Positions 1 through 8,613 of a stretch of DNA of 64,000 bases are shown here, in pieces. The notes under the pieces were generated by a model, which searched no databases, was not told where the DNA came from, and worked only from the letters and a program-made list of their open reading frames with translations. The first letter of the stretch is position 1, and every line of letters starts with the position of its first letter. A program made the translations under genes and the position numbers. The stretch covers positions 124,001-188,000 of the forward strand of contig PBNE01000002.1 in the NCBI GenBank assembly GCA_002722885.1, given 5' to 3'. This stretch comes from Rhodospirillaceae bacterium. GTDB taxonomy: Bacteria > Pseudomonadota > Alphaproteobacteria > SP197.

Positions 1-320
1 TTGTCCTCTGCCGCCGGCGTGAAGAGGTTCCAGCCGTCGTAGAGTGCTGAGAGATAGAGCTGCGGGTTGCCAATCTCTTCGCGCACGCTCTTGAACACAG
101 GCATGGTCGAGGTGTGGGTGTGTAGGTTCACAAGCCCCGGTATCACCATTCGCCCGTGGCCGGAAATCTCCTCAGCAGCCCCGCCTTCATAACGTCCGCC
201 GATATGAATGAGTGCGCCGTCCTGCCAGGCGACATCGCAGCCGTGCAGATAGATGTGGCAATCCTCCTCGTCATCCCAAGCGACGACCCATTCAGCGTTG
301 CGGATTACGGTGGCGGTCAT
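1..320 (-). CDS. Amidohydrolase-superfamily protein, N-terminal part (cut by window edge)
   Basis: The minus strand opens with ATG at 320 and reads without a stop to base 1, so only about 106 N-terminal residues are present. The start is MTATVIRNAEW, a short beta-sandwich-like leader typical of composite-domain amidohydrolases. Near residue 62 comes 'VIPGLVNLHTHT', the HxH metal-binding signature after strand 1 of the TIM barrel in the TrzN/chlorohydrolase/MTA-SAH-deaminase group. These enzymes hydrolyse or deaminate ring or amide C-N bonds with a bound metal. The substrate cannot be told from this fragment. The gene is divergent from the DUF1028 gene, with about 70 bp between the two starts. 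Confidence 0.8.
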   Translation of the reverse strand, partial: MTATVIRNAEWVVAWDDEEDCHIYLHGCDVAWQDGALIHIGGRYEGGAAEEISGHGRMVIPGLVNLHTHTSTMPVFKSVREEIGNPQLYLSALYDGWNLFTPAAED

Positions 321-392
321 GGAGGTCTCCGTTCGTCGGTTGCGGGGCCGGGCTGACGCGGTCATCCTACACGTCAAAATCGGGAGAAGGCG

Positions 393-1130
393 ATGACCTA
401 CACCATCATGGGGCGCTGTCAGCACACCGGCCGGATCGGCTACGGCATCGCAACGGTGTCGCTCAACGTCGGCGTCGTTTGCCCGGCTGTGTCGCGCAGC
501 GGCGACCTGATCGTCAGCCAGGCCTATACCAACCGCCGCCTGAAGGCCGAAGGCGCACGACGGCTCGATGACGGGCTGTCGGCTGAGCACCTGATGGCTC
601 ACCTGGAAACAACCGATCGTCATTTCTCCTACCGGCAGACAGGAATTTTGAAGCGGAACGGCGACCTGGCCGCGCATAGCGGCGACCATTGCAAGGACTG
701 GAAGGGACACATCACCGGCGACAACTGGCTCGCCATGGGCAATGTTCTTGCCGACGGCGATGTCGTGGCGGCCATGGGTCGTGCTTTCCTCGACAGCGCC
801 ACCGAGCCCTTGCACGAACGTCTGATGCGTGCGCTGGAAGCCGGACGAGATGCCGGCGGCCAGAGCGATGACGCAGGCCGCCATTACACGGAACGTTCCG
901 CTCGGGTGGCCACCTATGGCTGGGATGATGACGGCTATCCGGAGCTTTCCGAAATCGACGTCCGCGTCGACGTCCACGACACCGCAGTTGCCGAGCTACG
1001 CCGCCAGCTCGACATCATCGCGCCTCTGGCACCCTACCAGCACCTCAAAACGGACGATCCTTCGTCACTTGTGGGATCGGATGTGTGGGAGGCACAGCAC
1101 CTGCCACCGGTCCCACCCCGCTTCGACTAA
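393..1130 (+). CDS. DUF1028 family protein (putative Ntn-type hydrolase)
   Basis: The 245-residue protein starts MTYTIMGRCQHTGRIGYGIA and contains 'NWLAMGNVLADGDVVAAM', both characteristic of DUF1028. This family is usually predicted to have an Ntn-hydrolase-like fold and is often encoded beside amidohydrolases, peptidases or RidA proteins. The ATG has a good ribosome-binding site (GGAGAAGG just upstream). The C-terminal tail after about residue 215 is family-variable. It lies next to the divergent amidohydrolase and ends 7 bp from the convergent GNAT gene. The family is clear; the reaction is unknown, though degradation of an amide, peptide or nitrogen compound is a reasonable inference from context. 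Confidence 0.85.
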   Translation: MTYTIMGRCQHTGRIGYGIATVSLNVGVVCPAVSRSGDLIVSQAYTNRRLKAEGARRLDDGLSAEHLMAHLETTDRHFSYRQTGILKRNGDLAAHSGDHCKDWKGHITGDNWLAMGNVLADGDVVAAMGRAFLDSATEPLHERLMRALEAGRDAGGQSDDAGRHYTERSARVATYGWDDDGYPELSEIDVRVDVHDTAVAELRRQLDIIAPLAPYQHLKTDDPSSLVGSDVWEAQHLPPVPPRFD

Positions 1131-1137
1131 GTCGGTC

Positions 1138-1635
1138 TCACGCTTCTTCGGGTTCCCGCGCCAGCAGCACCACGGTCTTCTTACCGCCTTCGGTCTGCTG
1201 GCCGCCGACCGGCTTGAACCCGAAACGCTCGTGGAACCGCATCGAGCCGGGATTGGGTGGTTCCTCATTGACCTCACAGCACAACATCACGTTCTGTCCT
1301 GCCGCCATGACCCAGGCCTCATCATAGAAGCCGCGTGCCAGTCCCTGGCCCCGAAAGGCCGGGTCGGTGACGACACGGTCAATGTAGACAAAACCCTCGT
1401 AACGCTCGCTGTACCAGCGATAGTTCGCGCTGCCGTAGGTCGCACCGGGCGAGAAGACGATCAGCGCGGCCGCCGGTTTGCCGTCGACCTCGGCAGCCCG
1501 GGCCAGGGATGCCTCAGCCAGCAGCGCGGCCAGCACGGCTTCGTCGAGCGCGTTGACGTGAGGTACCTCGGCGTTGTTGAGCGGTAGGAACCAGTCAGCG
1601 TCTGCCATGGTCAGATCACGAACAACGACCGGCAT
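1138..1635 (-). CDS. GNAT-family N-acetyltransferase
   Basis: The 165-residue protein starts MPVVVRDLTMADADWFLPLN and carries the acetyl-CoA pyrophosphate-binding signature 'RVVTDPAFRGQGLARGFYDE' (R/Q-x-x-G-x-G/A). The C-terminal part ends with 'ERFGFKPVGGQ', typical of GNAT motif B. An in-frame upstream start exists, but this ATG is preferred because it overlaps the stop of the upstream serine hydrolase gene in a TGATG arrangement, implying translational coupling. It is the last gene of the four-gene minus-strand operon. The substrate is unknown; any amine or amino-acid link to the serine hydrolases is inference. Confidence 0.85.
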   Translation of the reverse strand: MPVVVRDLTMADADWFLPLNNAEVPHVNALDEAVLAALLAEASLARAAEVDGKPAAALIVFSPGATYGSANYRWYSERYEGFVYIDRVVTDPAFRGQGLARGFYDEAWVMAAGQNVMLCCEVNEEPPNPGSMRFHERFGFKPVGGQQTEGGKKTVVLLAREPEEA

Positions 1636-2825
1636 CAGGCAAGCGCCAGTCCGATGGCCTGAAAACAACGCGCAGTATCGAGGCTGACGTTGTCGTCGGT
1701 CGGCAGCGGTTCCGAAGCGAACTTGGCGATCACCAGGCTGGCAACGGGATCGATCCAGAGATACTGGCCGAAGACGCCGATCCCCGTGTAGGCGCTGTGA
1801 CCGTCACCCATGATCCACCACTTGTTGCGATAGCTGCCGTGGGGGTTTGCCGCCGCACCCTCGCCCGCAGCCCAGGCCGCCGTGTCACCGTTGAACCGGC
1901 TGTCGGCCACCCAGCTCTGGGGCACGACCTGCCGGCCGTTGGCCTGGCCGTTCTCCAGCATCATCTGTCCGACCCGCGCGAGGTCGCGCAGGGTCAGGCA
2001 GATGCCGCCTGCGGCACGAGGCGCGCCCAGCCGGTCGACCGTGACGTAGCCGTCGAACTCTGCGCCCATGGGCCGCCACAGGAGCTCGCTGACGACCTCC
2101 GCATAGGGACGGCCGGCTGCGCGTTCGATGATCCAGCCAAGAAGATCAGTGCAGGGCGACACGTAGTGGAACGCAGCACCGTGCTCGCCGTCCTTCTTCA
2201 GCGTGCAGAGCCACGACCGCAGATCGCCCGGGTTGGCAGGATCACTGGGCGGTTTCCAGTTCGAGACCTCGCGGTACTCAGTGATCAGCCCGGCCGCGGC
2301 AAGATAGTCCTCGGTGAAGTCGACACCAACGGTCATGTCCAGCAGGTGCTGCAACGTGCAGTCACCGAAGGCGGACCCTTCGACCTCGGGAATCAGATGG
2401 GTGATTCCGGCCGCGGGATCGAGCTTGCCTTGTTCGACCAGGATGCCGATGACCAGCGCCGTGATCGATTTCGAGACCGACATCAGGATGTGCGGGCGGT
2501 GTGCCTGCAAACCGTTGCGGTAGTGCTCCATGACGATCTCGCCGCGGCGCAGGACGCAGATGCCGTCGGTCTGGTGTGTGTCGAGAAAAGCAGCGACCGT
2601 TTCGGGCGTGCCGGCGTGATCCGTGTAGCTGATGTCGGACAGGTCGAGCGACGCGCGCGGCAGCTCCCACACCGGACCCGACCCGCGCCAGATCTGGGCC
2701 GACGGAACCAGTTCACTGACATGCTGATAGGCCCAGCGGTTGTGGGGCGGAGTCCGCCAGTTCTCCAGTGTCACCGCATCATCGCCTATCGGCGGGAAAG
2801 TCTGCATCAGATCATGGTCGGGCAT
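1635..2825 (-). CDS. Serine hydrolase, class C beta-lactamase-like (paralogue A)
   Basis: The protein has about 396 residues and starts MPDHDLMQTFPPIGDDAV. 'HILMSVSKSITAL' holds the S-x-x-K catalytic motif, and 'FHYVSPCTDLLGWIIE' holds the Y-x-S motif of penicillin-binding-protein/class-C-like esterases and peptidases. No signal peptide is evident, so a cytoplasmic esterase, amidase or oligomer hydrolase role is more likely than antibiotic resistance. The start is one base after the stop of paralogue B, and the stop overlaps the GNAT start, so this is one operon. It aligns along its length with its two upstream neighbours, for example 'QIWRGSGPVWELP' with 'QVWRGVGPVWELP'. Confidence 0.88.
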   Translation of the reverse strand: MPDHDLMQTFPPIGDDAVTLENWRTPPHNRWAYQHVSELVPSAQIWRGSGPVWELPRASLDLSDISYTDHAGTPETVAAFLDTHQTDGICVLRRGEIVMEHYRNGLQAHRPHILMSVSKSITALVIGILVEQGKLDPAAGITHLIPEVEGSAFGDCTLQHLLDMTVGVDFTEDYLAAAGLITEYREVSNWKPPSDPANPGDLRSWLCTLKKDGEHGAAFHYVSPCTDLLGWIIERAAGRPYAEVVSELLWRPMGAEFDGYVTVDRLGAPRAAGGICLTLRDLARVGQMMLENGQANGRQVVPQSWVADSRFNGDTAAWAAGEGAAANPHGSYRNKWWIMGDGHSAYTGIGVFGQYLWIDPVASLVIAKFASEPLPTDDNVSLDTARCFQAIGLALA

Positions 2826-2826
2826 G

Positions 2827-3978
2827 TCAGTCTCCGTGAAGGGCCTGGGTGATCGCATCAAAACAGCGTGCCATCTCACCGAAGTAGGCATCACCGTCAT
2901 TGGGGAAAGAGCTTAGCTTGGCGATCGTGATTTCCGCGACGGGGTCGGCATAGACGCTCTGGCCGAACGCGCCCATGGTCATGACCGGCCGGTGAGGATG
3001 GCTGCGGTTCGTGTACCACATGGCACGATAGTGGTGACCCGGCATCAGGTCGGCCATGGTCCCGGAATCCCAGGCGTCGGGGTCACCGTTGTCACGGATG
3101 TCGTGGACCCAGGCTTCCGGCACGATCTGTGTGCCGTTCACGGCCCCGCCCAGCCGGTGCAACTCACCGAAGCGGGCGAGATCGCGCAGCGTGACGTTCA
3201 ACCCGCCTTCGGTTTGGGAGCGATGACAACGGTCAAGCGCGAGATCACCGTCGAACTCCGCCCCCATCGGCTGCCAGATCAGGCGCGAGACCAGTTCGGC
3301 GAAGGATTCGCCCGTCACCGCCTCCAGCACCCAGCCCATCACCAGGGCCGTCGGCGAGACATAGTGAAACACGCCGCCATGGGCCGGACCGGAACGGATG
3401 GCCTTGATGTGATCGAGCAGATTGTCGGGTGCGCCGGGTTCAACCGGCGGACGCCAGCCACAGGCCGCATCCATGTAGGCAAAGTCACAGGCCGGATCGC
3501 TGTAATCTTCGACGTAGTCGAGGCCGACCCGCATATCGAGGACCTGGCGCACGGTGGCGCCGTCATAGGCCGTGCCCTTGAGGAGAGGTGCGAGCGCCGT
3601 CGCCTCGGCCTTAAGGTCGAGCACGCCCTGATCGGCGAGGATGCCCGCCAGGGACCCGGCAAAGGACTTGGTGGTAGACATTAGGATATGCGGATCGCGG
3701 GGGCGCATGCCGCTGCCATAGGCCTCGAAGACCACAGCACCCCGGTGCAGCACGATCAATCCATCATGCACGGGCTCGGCCATCATCGCGGCCAGGGTGG
3801 TCGGCTGACCGCCGGCACCCTGAAACGCCACGCCCTCCAGATCAGCGGGTCTCTGCGGCAGCTCCCAGACCGGCCCGACCCCGCGCCAGACCTGTGCTGT
3901 AGGATGCAGTTCCCGCACGTGATGAAACCCCCACGCGCTGTGGGGCCGGTCCTGGAAGTTGGTCGGTGTGACGGTCAT
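2827..3978 (-). CDS. Serine hydrolase, class C beta-lactamase-like (paralogue B)
   Basis: The 383-residue protein starts MTVTPTNFQDRPHSAWGF. Catalytic 'HILMSTTKSFAGSL' gives S-x-x-K and 'FHYVSPTALVMGWVLE' gives Y-x-S. The frame stays open far upstream, but that DNA is the antisense of paralogue C. The ATG at 3978 is chosen because it matches the family N-terminus and sits 4 bp after the stop of paralogue C. It is a middle gene of the operon. It diverges from A and C enough that the duplication is old, so the three probably have different substrates (inference). Confidence 0.88.
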   Translation of the reverse strand: MTVTPTNFQDRPHSAWGFHHVRELHPTAQVWRGVGPVWELPQRPADLEGVAFQGAGGQPTTLAAMMAEPVHDGLIVLHRGAVVFEAYGSGMRPRDPHILMSTTKSFAGSLAGILADQGVLDLKAEATALAPLLKGTAYDGATVRQVLDMRVGLDYVEDYSDPACDFAYMDAACGWRPPVEPGAPDNLLDHIKAIRSGPAHGGVFHYVSPTALVMGWVLEAVTGESFAELVSRLIWQPMGAEFDGDLALDRCHRSQTEGGLNVTLRDLARFGELHRLGGAVNGTQIVPEAWVHDIRDNGDPDAWDSGTMADLMPGHHYRAMWYTNRSHPHRPVMTMGAFGQSVYADPVAEITIAKLSSFPNDGDAYFGEMARCFDAITQALHGD

Positions 3979-3982
3979 CGGC

Positions 3983-5169
3983 TCAATCCGAGAGCGCATG
4001 AGCGATGGCCTTGAAGCCCCAGAACATGTCGTCGAACAGCTTGGGGTCGACTGGCGCCGGATGGGTCGAATGTTTGGCGATGACCACCCCGGCGACCGCA
4101 TCAAAAAACACGGACTGGCCGTGAATCCCGATTCCGTAGGGCGGACGGTGGGGGTCAGCAAGATCGGTGTACCACTTCGAACGGTAGTGATGGCCCGGGA
4201 TATCGGCAGCGAAATTGCCACGATCCCATGCCCCGACATCACCGTTCTCGCGGAAATCGCGAATCCAGCTTTCCGGGACGATCCGACGGCCGTTCATGAC
4301 ACCGTCCTGCAGGCGGAGCTGGCCGAAACGCGCCAGGTCGCGGGTCTTCACACAGAGGCCGCCATCGGTCTGGGGACCGCCCAGGCGGTCGAGCGTGATG
4401 TAGGCATCGTGTTCGGCACCCATGGGCTGCCAGATGTCACGCGACAGCAGTGTTGTGAAGTCGGTGCCCAAGGTGCGCTCCAGGATCCAGCCCAGAAGAT
4501 CGGTGTTGATGGAAACGTAGTGAGAGGCAGCGCCATGTTCACCCGCCGGCCGCATGGGCGCAATATAGGGCCGCAGGTTGTCGGGCACACCGTCAACATA
4601 GGGCCGCCAGCCCGCCGCGACATCAAGCAGTGCGACGTCGCTCATCGGGTCTTCGGAGTAGTCCATGCCCACGGTCATATCAAGGACATGGCGCACCAGT
4701 GCACCGTCATAGGCAGAACCCGCAACCTCGGGGATGATGTCGGTGACAAGGTCGTCCGGCGAGAACAGCCCGCGCTCGACCTGGATGCCCGCGAGCGAGG
4801 CCGCAAACGACTTGGTGACCGACATCAGCAGATGCGACTCATGGGCTTCCAAGCCGTCGCCGTAACGCTCGGCAACGATGGCGCCCTGATGCAGCACGAC
4901 AAAGCCGTCGGTGTAGTTGGTGTCGAGCATCTGCTTGACGGTCATCTCGACGCCGTTCTTGTCGGCAAACGCGATGTCGTCGAGATAGAGCGGCTGGACC
5001 GGGAGATCTGTGACCGCGCCGTCCCCCGACCAGACATTCCCGGTCGGCAGCATCCGACGCAGGTTGCCGAACGCCCAGCGGTTGTAGGGCCGTCCTGCAT
5101 GTTGGCCAGGACGACCTGTTCACCCTCGGCGGCAGGAAAGGTACGCATCAGGCGCGGTGCCTCGTTCAT
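3983..5169 (-). pseudogene. Serine hydrolase paralogue C, interrupted by a one-base frameshift near its 5' end
   Basis: The body (from about 5053) encodes a class-C-type serine hydrolase with 'HLLMSVTKSFAASL' (S-x-x-K) and 'SHYVSINTDLLGWILE' (Y-x-S). The expected N-terminus, MNEAPRLMRTFPAAEGEQVV, is present in another frame starting with ATG at 5169. The frames switch at about 5087: the first reads DGP and the second resumes as YNRWAFGNL, matching 'HNRWAYQHV' in paralogue A. One base is missing beside a short C run. Re-initiation at the internal Met (5053) could still give a 356-residue protein with both catalytic motifs. The lesion is either a real mutation or a sequence error. It is the first gene of the operon. 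Confidence 0.75.
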
Positions 5170-5272
5170 GGGGTCCCCCGTTGAGTCGGCGGACGCTAAC
5201 ACGACACGCGCATGACTCGCACCCGGCAACCCGACTGCCTATGATGCGGCCCGCCTTTAACCGGAGCCCACC

Positions 5273-6661
5273 ATGCGAGCCAACGCCCTGCCCGATCACA
5301 ACGAGTGCCTTGCAGAGCTCGCCGAGTTACTGGGCGACCGATTCTCGACCGGCGAAGCCGTGCGCGAGCAGCACGCCCATGACGAGAGCTGGCATCATCC
5401 CGAATCGCCCCACGCCGTTGTTTTTCCTGAAAACACCGAGGAGGTCGCCAAGATCGTGAAGATCTGCGCGCGACACGGCACACCGGCGATTCCGTTCGGG
5501 ACCGGGACCTCGCTGGAGGGCCAGGTCGTGGCTGTCGAAGGCGGCGTCTCGATCGACATGATGCGCATGAACCGCGTGCTGGAGGTCAACGCCGAGGACC
5601 TTGATGCCACGGTCGAAGCGGGCGTGACTCGCAAGCAGCTCAATGAACACCTGCGTGACACCGGCCTCTTCTTTCCGGTTGACCCCGGCGCCGATGCCTC
5701 TTTGGGCGGCATGACCGCCACCCGCGCCTCGGGCACGAACGCCGTGCGTTACGGCACCATGCGCGAGGCTGTGCTCTCGCTCAAGGTGGTGACCTCGGAC
5801 GGACGGATCATCAAGACCGCGCGGCGTGCGCGCAAATCCTCGGCCGGTTACGACCTCACGCGCATCTTTGTCGGCTCCGAGGGCACTCTGGGGGTGATCA
5901 CCGAGGTCACCGTGCGCCTGTTCGGGATTCCCGAGGCGATCAGTGCCGCGACCGTCTCCTTCTCTGACATCGAATCCGCCGTCAATGCGGTGATCATGAC
6001 GATCCAGTCCGGCATTCCCATGGCCCGGATCGAGCTTCTGGATGAGGTTCAGATCGAAGCTATCAACGCCTATTCCGGTTTGGACAATCCCGTGGCGCCC
6101 ACCCTGTTCCTGGAGTTCCACGGCACCGAAGCCGGGGTGGCCGAACAGGCAGAACGGTTCGGTGAGATCTGCGACGAGTTCGGTGCCGGCGATTTCCGGT
6201 GGACCAGCCGGCAGGAGGACCGCAACAAGCTGTGGCAGGCCCGTCATGATGCTGCCTGGGCCGCCAAGGCGATGCGGCCGGGAAGCTCGATGTGGCCGAC
6301 CGATGTCTGCGTGCCGATCTCACGGCTGGCCGAATGTATTGTCGAGACCAAGAAGGATCTCGAGACCACCGATATCCCGGCCCCGCTGGCCGGCCATGTC
6401 GGCGACGGCAACTTCCACCTCCTCTTCCTGCTTGACCGTGACAATCCCGATGAGCTGGCCGAAGCCCAGCGCCTCAACGACCGTCTGGTCCACCGCACGC
6501 TGGCGATGGGCGGCACCTGCACCGGGGAACACGGCGTGGGCCTGGGCAAGATGCACCTCCTGCAAGCCGAACACGGCGAGGCCCTCGCCCTCATGCGTCA
6601 GCTCAAGACCGCCTTCGATCCCCAGGGCATCATGAACCCGGGAAAGATCCTGCCGGAGTAA
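5273..6661 (+). CDS. FAD-linked oxidase, D-lactate dehydrogenase / GlcD type
   Basis: The 462-residue flavoprotein has the PCMH/FAD-binding-4 fold: 'AIPFGTGTSLEGQV' (about residue 75) and 'GADASLGGMTATRASGTNA' bind FAD. The C-terminal FAD-oxidase domain shows 'GHVGDGNFHLLFLLD' and 'GTCTGEHGVGLGKM'. These motifs and the length match the cytochrome-linked D-lactate dehydrogenase/glycolate oxidase GlcD family, which oxidises 2-hydroxy acids at the membrane and passes electrons to the respiratory chain. The substrate is not resolved by sequence (D-lactate, glycolate and D-2-hydroxyglutarate enzymes are all similar). A GGAG ribosome-binding site precedes the ATG. It is divergent from the serine hydrolase operon. 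Confidence 0.92.
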   Translation: MRANALPDHNECLAELAELLGDRFSTGEAVREQHAHDESWHHPESPHAVVFPENTEEVAKIVKICARHGTPAIPFGTGTSLEGQVVAVEGGVSIDMMRMNRVLEVNAEDLDATVEAGVTRKQLNEHLRDTGLFFPVDPGADASLGGMTATRASGTNAVRYGTMREAVLSLKVVTSDGRIIKTARRARKSSAGYDLTRIFVGSEGTLGVITEVTVRLFGIPEAISAATVSFSDIESAVNAVIMTIQSGIPMARIELLDEVQIEAINAYSGLDNPVAPTLFLEFHGTEAGVAEQAERFGEICDEFGAGDFRWTSRQEDRNKLWQARHDAAWAAKAMRPGSSMWPTDVCVPISRLAECIVETKKDLETTDIPAPLAGHVGDGNFHLLFLLDRDNPDELAEAQRLNDRLVHRTLAMGGTCTGEHGVGLGKMHLLQAEHGEALALMRQLKTAFDPQGIMNPGKILPE

Positions 6662-6673
6662 ACCACTCCGTTC

Positions 6674-7624
6674 TTATGCTTTGCTGCAGGAGCCCCCGCC
6701 CAGGACGCAGAACTTGGCGCAATGGGGGTGGTTGAGCGGAACCGTGCCGGAAGCTTCAGCCAGCGTGGCCCCCATCTCGAACTGGGGGTCGTAGGGCAGC
6801 AGGGTGCAGGCCACGACTGCCGGCGATGCCTCACCTTTTCGTTTCACAACCATGCGCGAGGTCGCACACATCACCCCGGCGGGATCGACGCCCAGGATGT
6901 CCCAGCAGGCGGTGGTGATCTCGGGCACTTCGGCGTTTTCGTCCATCTCCGGGAACAGGACGAGCTCCATGGGATCGTCGGCGTCGACCGAGAGTCCGAG
7001 TTCTGCGATGAGGCGACGGAAACCTTCGCGCAGGCTTGCCTCATCTTCCTCCCAGCGGGTGCGCCCCGCCAGATGAACGTGGAAGTCATGCTCAGCCAGC
7101 CATCGTAGGCCCCTGATCATGGGGTCCCACGAACGCTGACCACGCTCGAGCTGATGGCGCAGCTTGGTGTAGTGATCGACTGAGACTCGCAGGGTCAGCT
7201 GTTCGGCACACCGGGTCTGGAGGTCAAGCAGCGCATCGGCGCATTTCATCATGGGCCGCATGGCGTTGGTCAGGATCATGACACGGAAGCCCCGGCCCAG
7301 CGCATCCTCGACCATCTCGATAAAATCGGGATTCATGAACGGCTCACCGCCGGTGAAGCCAATCTCCCCGGTGCCCAGGCCATCACGCTCGATCTCATCG
7401 AGATAAGCCGCGACTTCGGCGGCGGAGATGTAGACGAGCCGGTCGTTCAGGGGACTGGATTCGATGTAGCAACCCGCACAGGTCAGGTTGCACAACGTGC
7501 CGGTGTTGATCCACAGCGTGGCGAGCTGACGCAGGCCGATGATGGCGCGGCGTTCACCCTTTGCCGTAATCTCGGGATCTTCAAAACGCCCCAGAACGGG
7601 GACCATCGCAACATTCGATGACAT
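6674..7624 (-). CDS. Radical SAM protein of unknown substrate
   Basis: The 316-residue protein has 'TGTLCNLTCAGCYIESSP' at residues 42-59: Cys45, Cys49 and Cys52 form the CxxxCxxC motif that binds the SAM-cleaving [4Fe-4S] cluster. 'GEIGFTGGEPFMNPDF' is the GGE SAM-binding motif. The C-terminus carries Cys302, Cys306 and Cys313 ('CAKFCVLGGGSCSK'), which may ligate a second, SPASM/twitch-like cluster. No precursor peptide gene is visible next to it. It is divergent from a TauD-type dioxygenase gene, with a palindrome in the gap. Function is unknown; peptide, cofactor or nucleoside modification are all possible. Confidence 0.85.
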   Translation of the reverse strand: MSSNVAMVPVLGRFEDPEITAKGERRAIIGLRQLATLWINTGTLCNLTCAGCYIESSPLNDRLVYISAAEVAAYLDEIERDGLGTGEIGFTGGEPFMNPDFIEMVEDALGRGFRVMILTNAMRPMMKCADALLDLQTRCAEQLTLRVSVDHYTKLRHQLERGQRSWDPMIRGLRWLAEHDFHVHLAGRTRWEEDEASLREGFRRLIAELGLSVDADDPMELVLFPEMDENAEVPEITTACWDILGVDPAGVMCATSRMVVKRKGEASPAVVACTLLPYDPQFEMGATLAEASGTVPLNHPHCAKFCVLGGGSCSKA

Positions 7625-7691
7625 GCAACAAACCTTCTGTTCGCCGGGAACATGGTGCCGGGCTCGGCGGCAGGCAACTCACAACCGTTTC

Positions 7692-7707
7692 AAGCCAAGT
7701 TTGGCTT
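7692..7707. promoter_or_regulatory. Palindromic operator candidate between the divergent radical SAM and TauD-type genes
   Basis: Positions 7692-7698 read AAGCCAA and 7701-7707 read TTGGCTT, a perfect 7-bp inverted repeat with a 2-bp centre. The centre is too short for an RNA hairpin, so a protein-binding site is more likely. It lies in the 157-bp gap between two divergently transcribed enzyme genes, about 70-75 bp from either start. A regulator cannot be assigned; the LysR-type gene at 8614-9516 is one candidate by proximity. Confidence 0.35.
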
Positions 7708-7781
7708 TTGCACCAACAGGACTTGTTTGCACTGCACCAGCGTTGGACGCACCATGACCCGTCGCAACAGGTGAGCCGCCC

Positions 7782-8612
7782 ATGCCCGCAACAACGCTCC
7801 AGATCGAGCCGGTGACCCCCAGTCTGGGCGCCATGGTCCACGGTGTCGACCTCGGAAAGAGCCTGGACGACAACACGTTCAACGCCCTGCACGACGCCTG
7901 GATGGAGCACCTTGTGCTGTTCTTTCGTGACCAGACGCTCGACCCCACCTCACTGCAAAATCTGGGGCGCCGTTTCGGGACCCTCCATGTTCACCCGCAG
8001 GGCGACATGAAGGGCTTTGAGGGCATTTTGAAGATCTATGCCGACAAGAACTCCAAGACCTACGCCGGGCGCAAGTGGCACGCCGATGTGACTTGCGATG
8101 CCGAGCCGCCGTTCGGCAGCATCCTCCACATGCACCAGGTGCCCAGCGCCGGCGGCGACACACTCTTTGCCAATATGTACGAAGCCTACGACGCCCTTTC
8201 GGCCCCGATGCGAGCCTTCCTAGAAGGCCTCAGGGCCGTCCATGCCAGCGAGCACAACTTTGCGGGTTACTACGGCACCACCGCCGAAGAGACGCGCGAC
8301 GGCGACTACCCCGTCACGCACCACCCGGTCGTAACGGCCCACCCCGTGACCGGCCGCAAGGCGCTTTATGTGAACGAAATCTTCACAACGGGCATTGTCG
8401 GCCTGGAACCAGAAGAAAGCCGGGCCGTGCTCGACTTCCTCTACAGGCACATCGGGCAGCCACGCTTTCAGTGCCGCTTCCGCTGGGAACCCAACTCTGT
8501 CGCCATGTGGGACAACCGCTCGACCCAGCATCTCGCCATGTTCGACTACTGGCCCGAAACGCGCGCCGGTCATCGCGTGACGATCAAAGGCGAAAGACCC
8601 ACGGCGACCTGA
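7782..8612 (+). CDS. TauD/TfdA-family Fe(II)/2-oxoglutarate dioxygenase
   Basis: The 276-residue enzyme starts MPATTLQIEPVTPSLGAMV. His100 and Asp102 in 'GRKWHADVTCDAEPP' and the distal His250 in 'RSTQHLAMFDYWPE' form the 2-His-1-carboxylate iron triad. An arginine near residue 261-265 is placed to bind 2-oxoglutarate. Family members hydroxylate taurine, alkylsulfonates, alkylsulfates, phenoxyacetates and other small acids, with 2-oxoglutarate as co-substrate, so release of sulfite from a sulfonate is possible but not shown. It ends 1 bp from the convergent LysR gene. Confidence 0.9.
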   Translation: MPATTLQIEPVTPSLGAMVHGVDLGKSLDDNTFNALHDAWMEHLVLFFRDQTLDPTSLQNLGRRFGTLHVHPQGDMKGFEGILKIYADKNSKTYAGRKWHADVTCDAEPPFGSILHMHQVPSAGGDTLFANMYEAYDALSAPMRAFLEGLRAVHASEHNFAGYYGTTAEETRDGDYPVTHHPVVTAHPVTGRKALYVNEIFTTGIVGLEPEESRAVLDFLYRHIGQPRFQCRFRWEPNSVAMWDNRSTQHLAMFDYWPETRAGHRVTIKGERPTAT

Positions 8613-8613
8613 C

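Noticed and set aside
1797-2852. 351-codon plus-strand frame across serine hydrolase A
   Set aside because: Antisense shadow of a gene with clear SxxK and YxS motifs.
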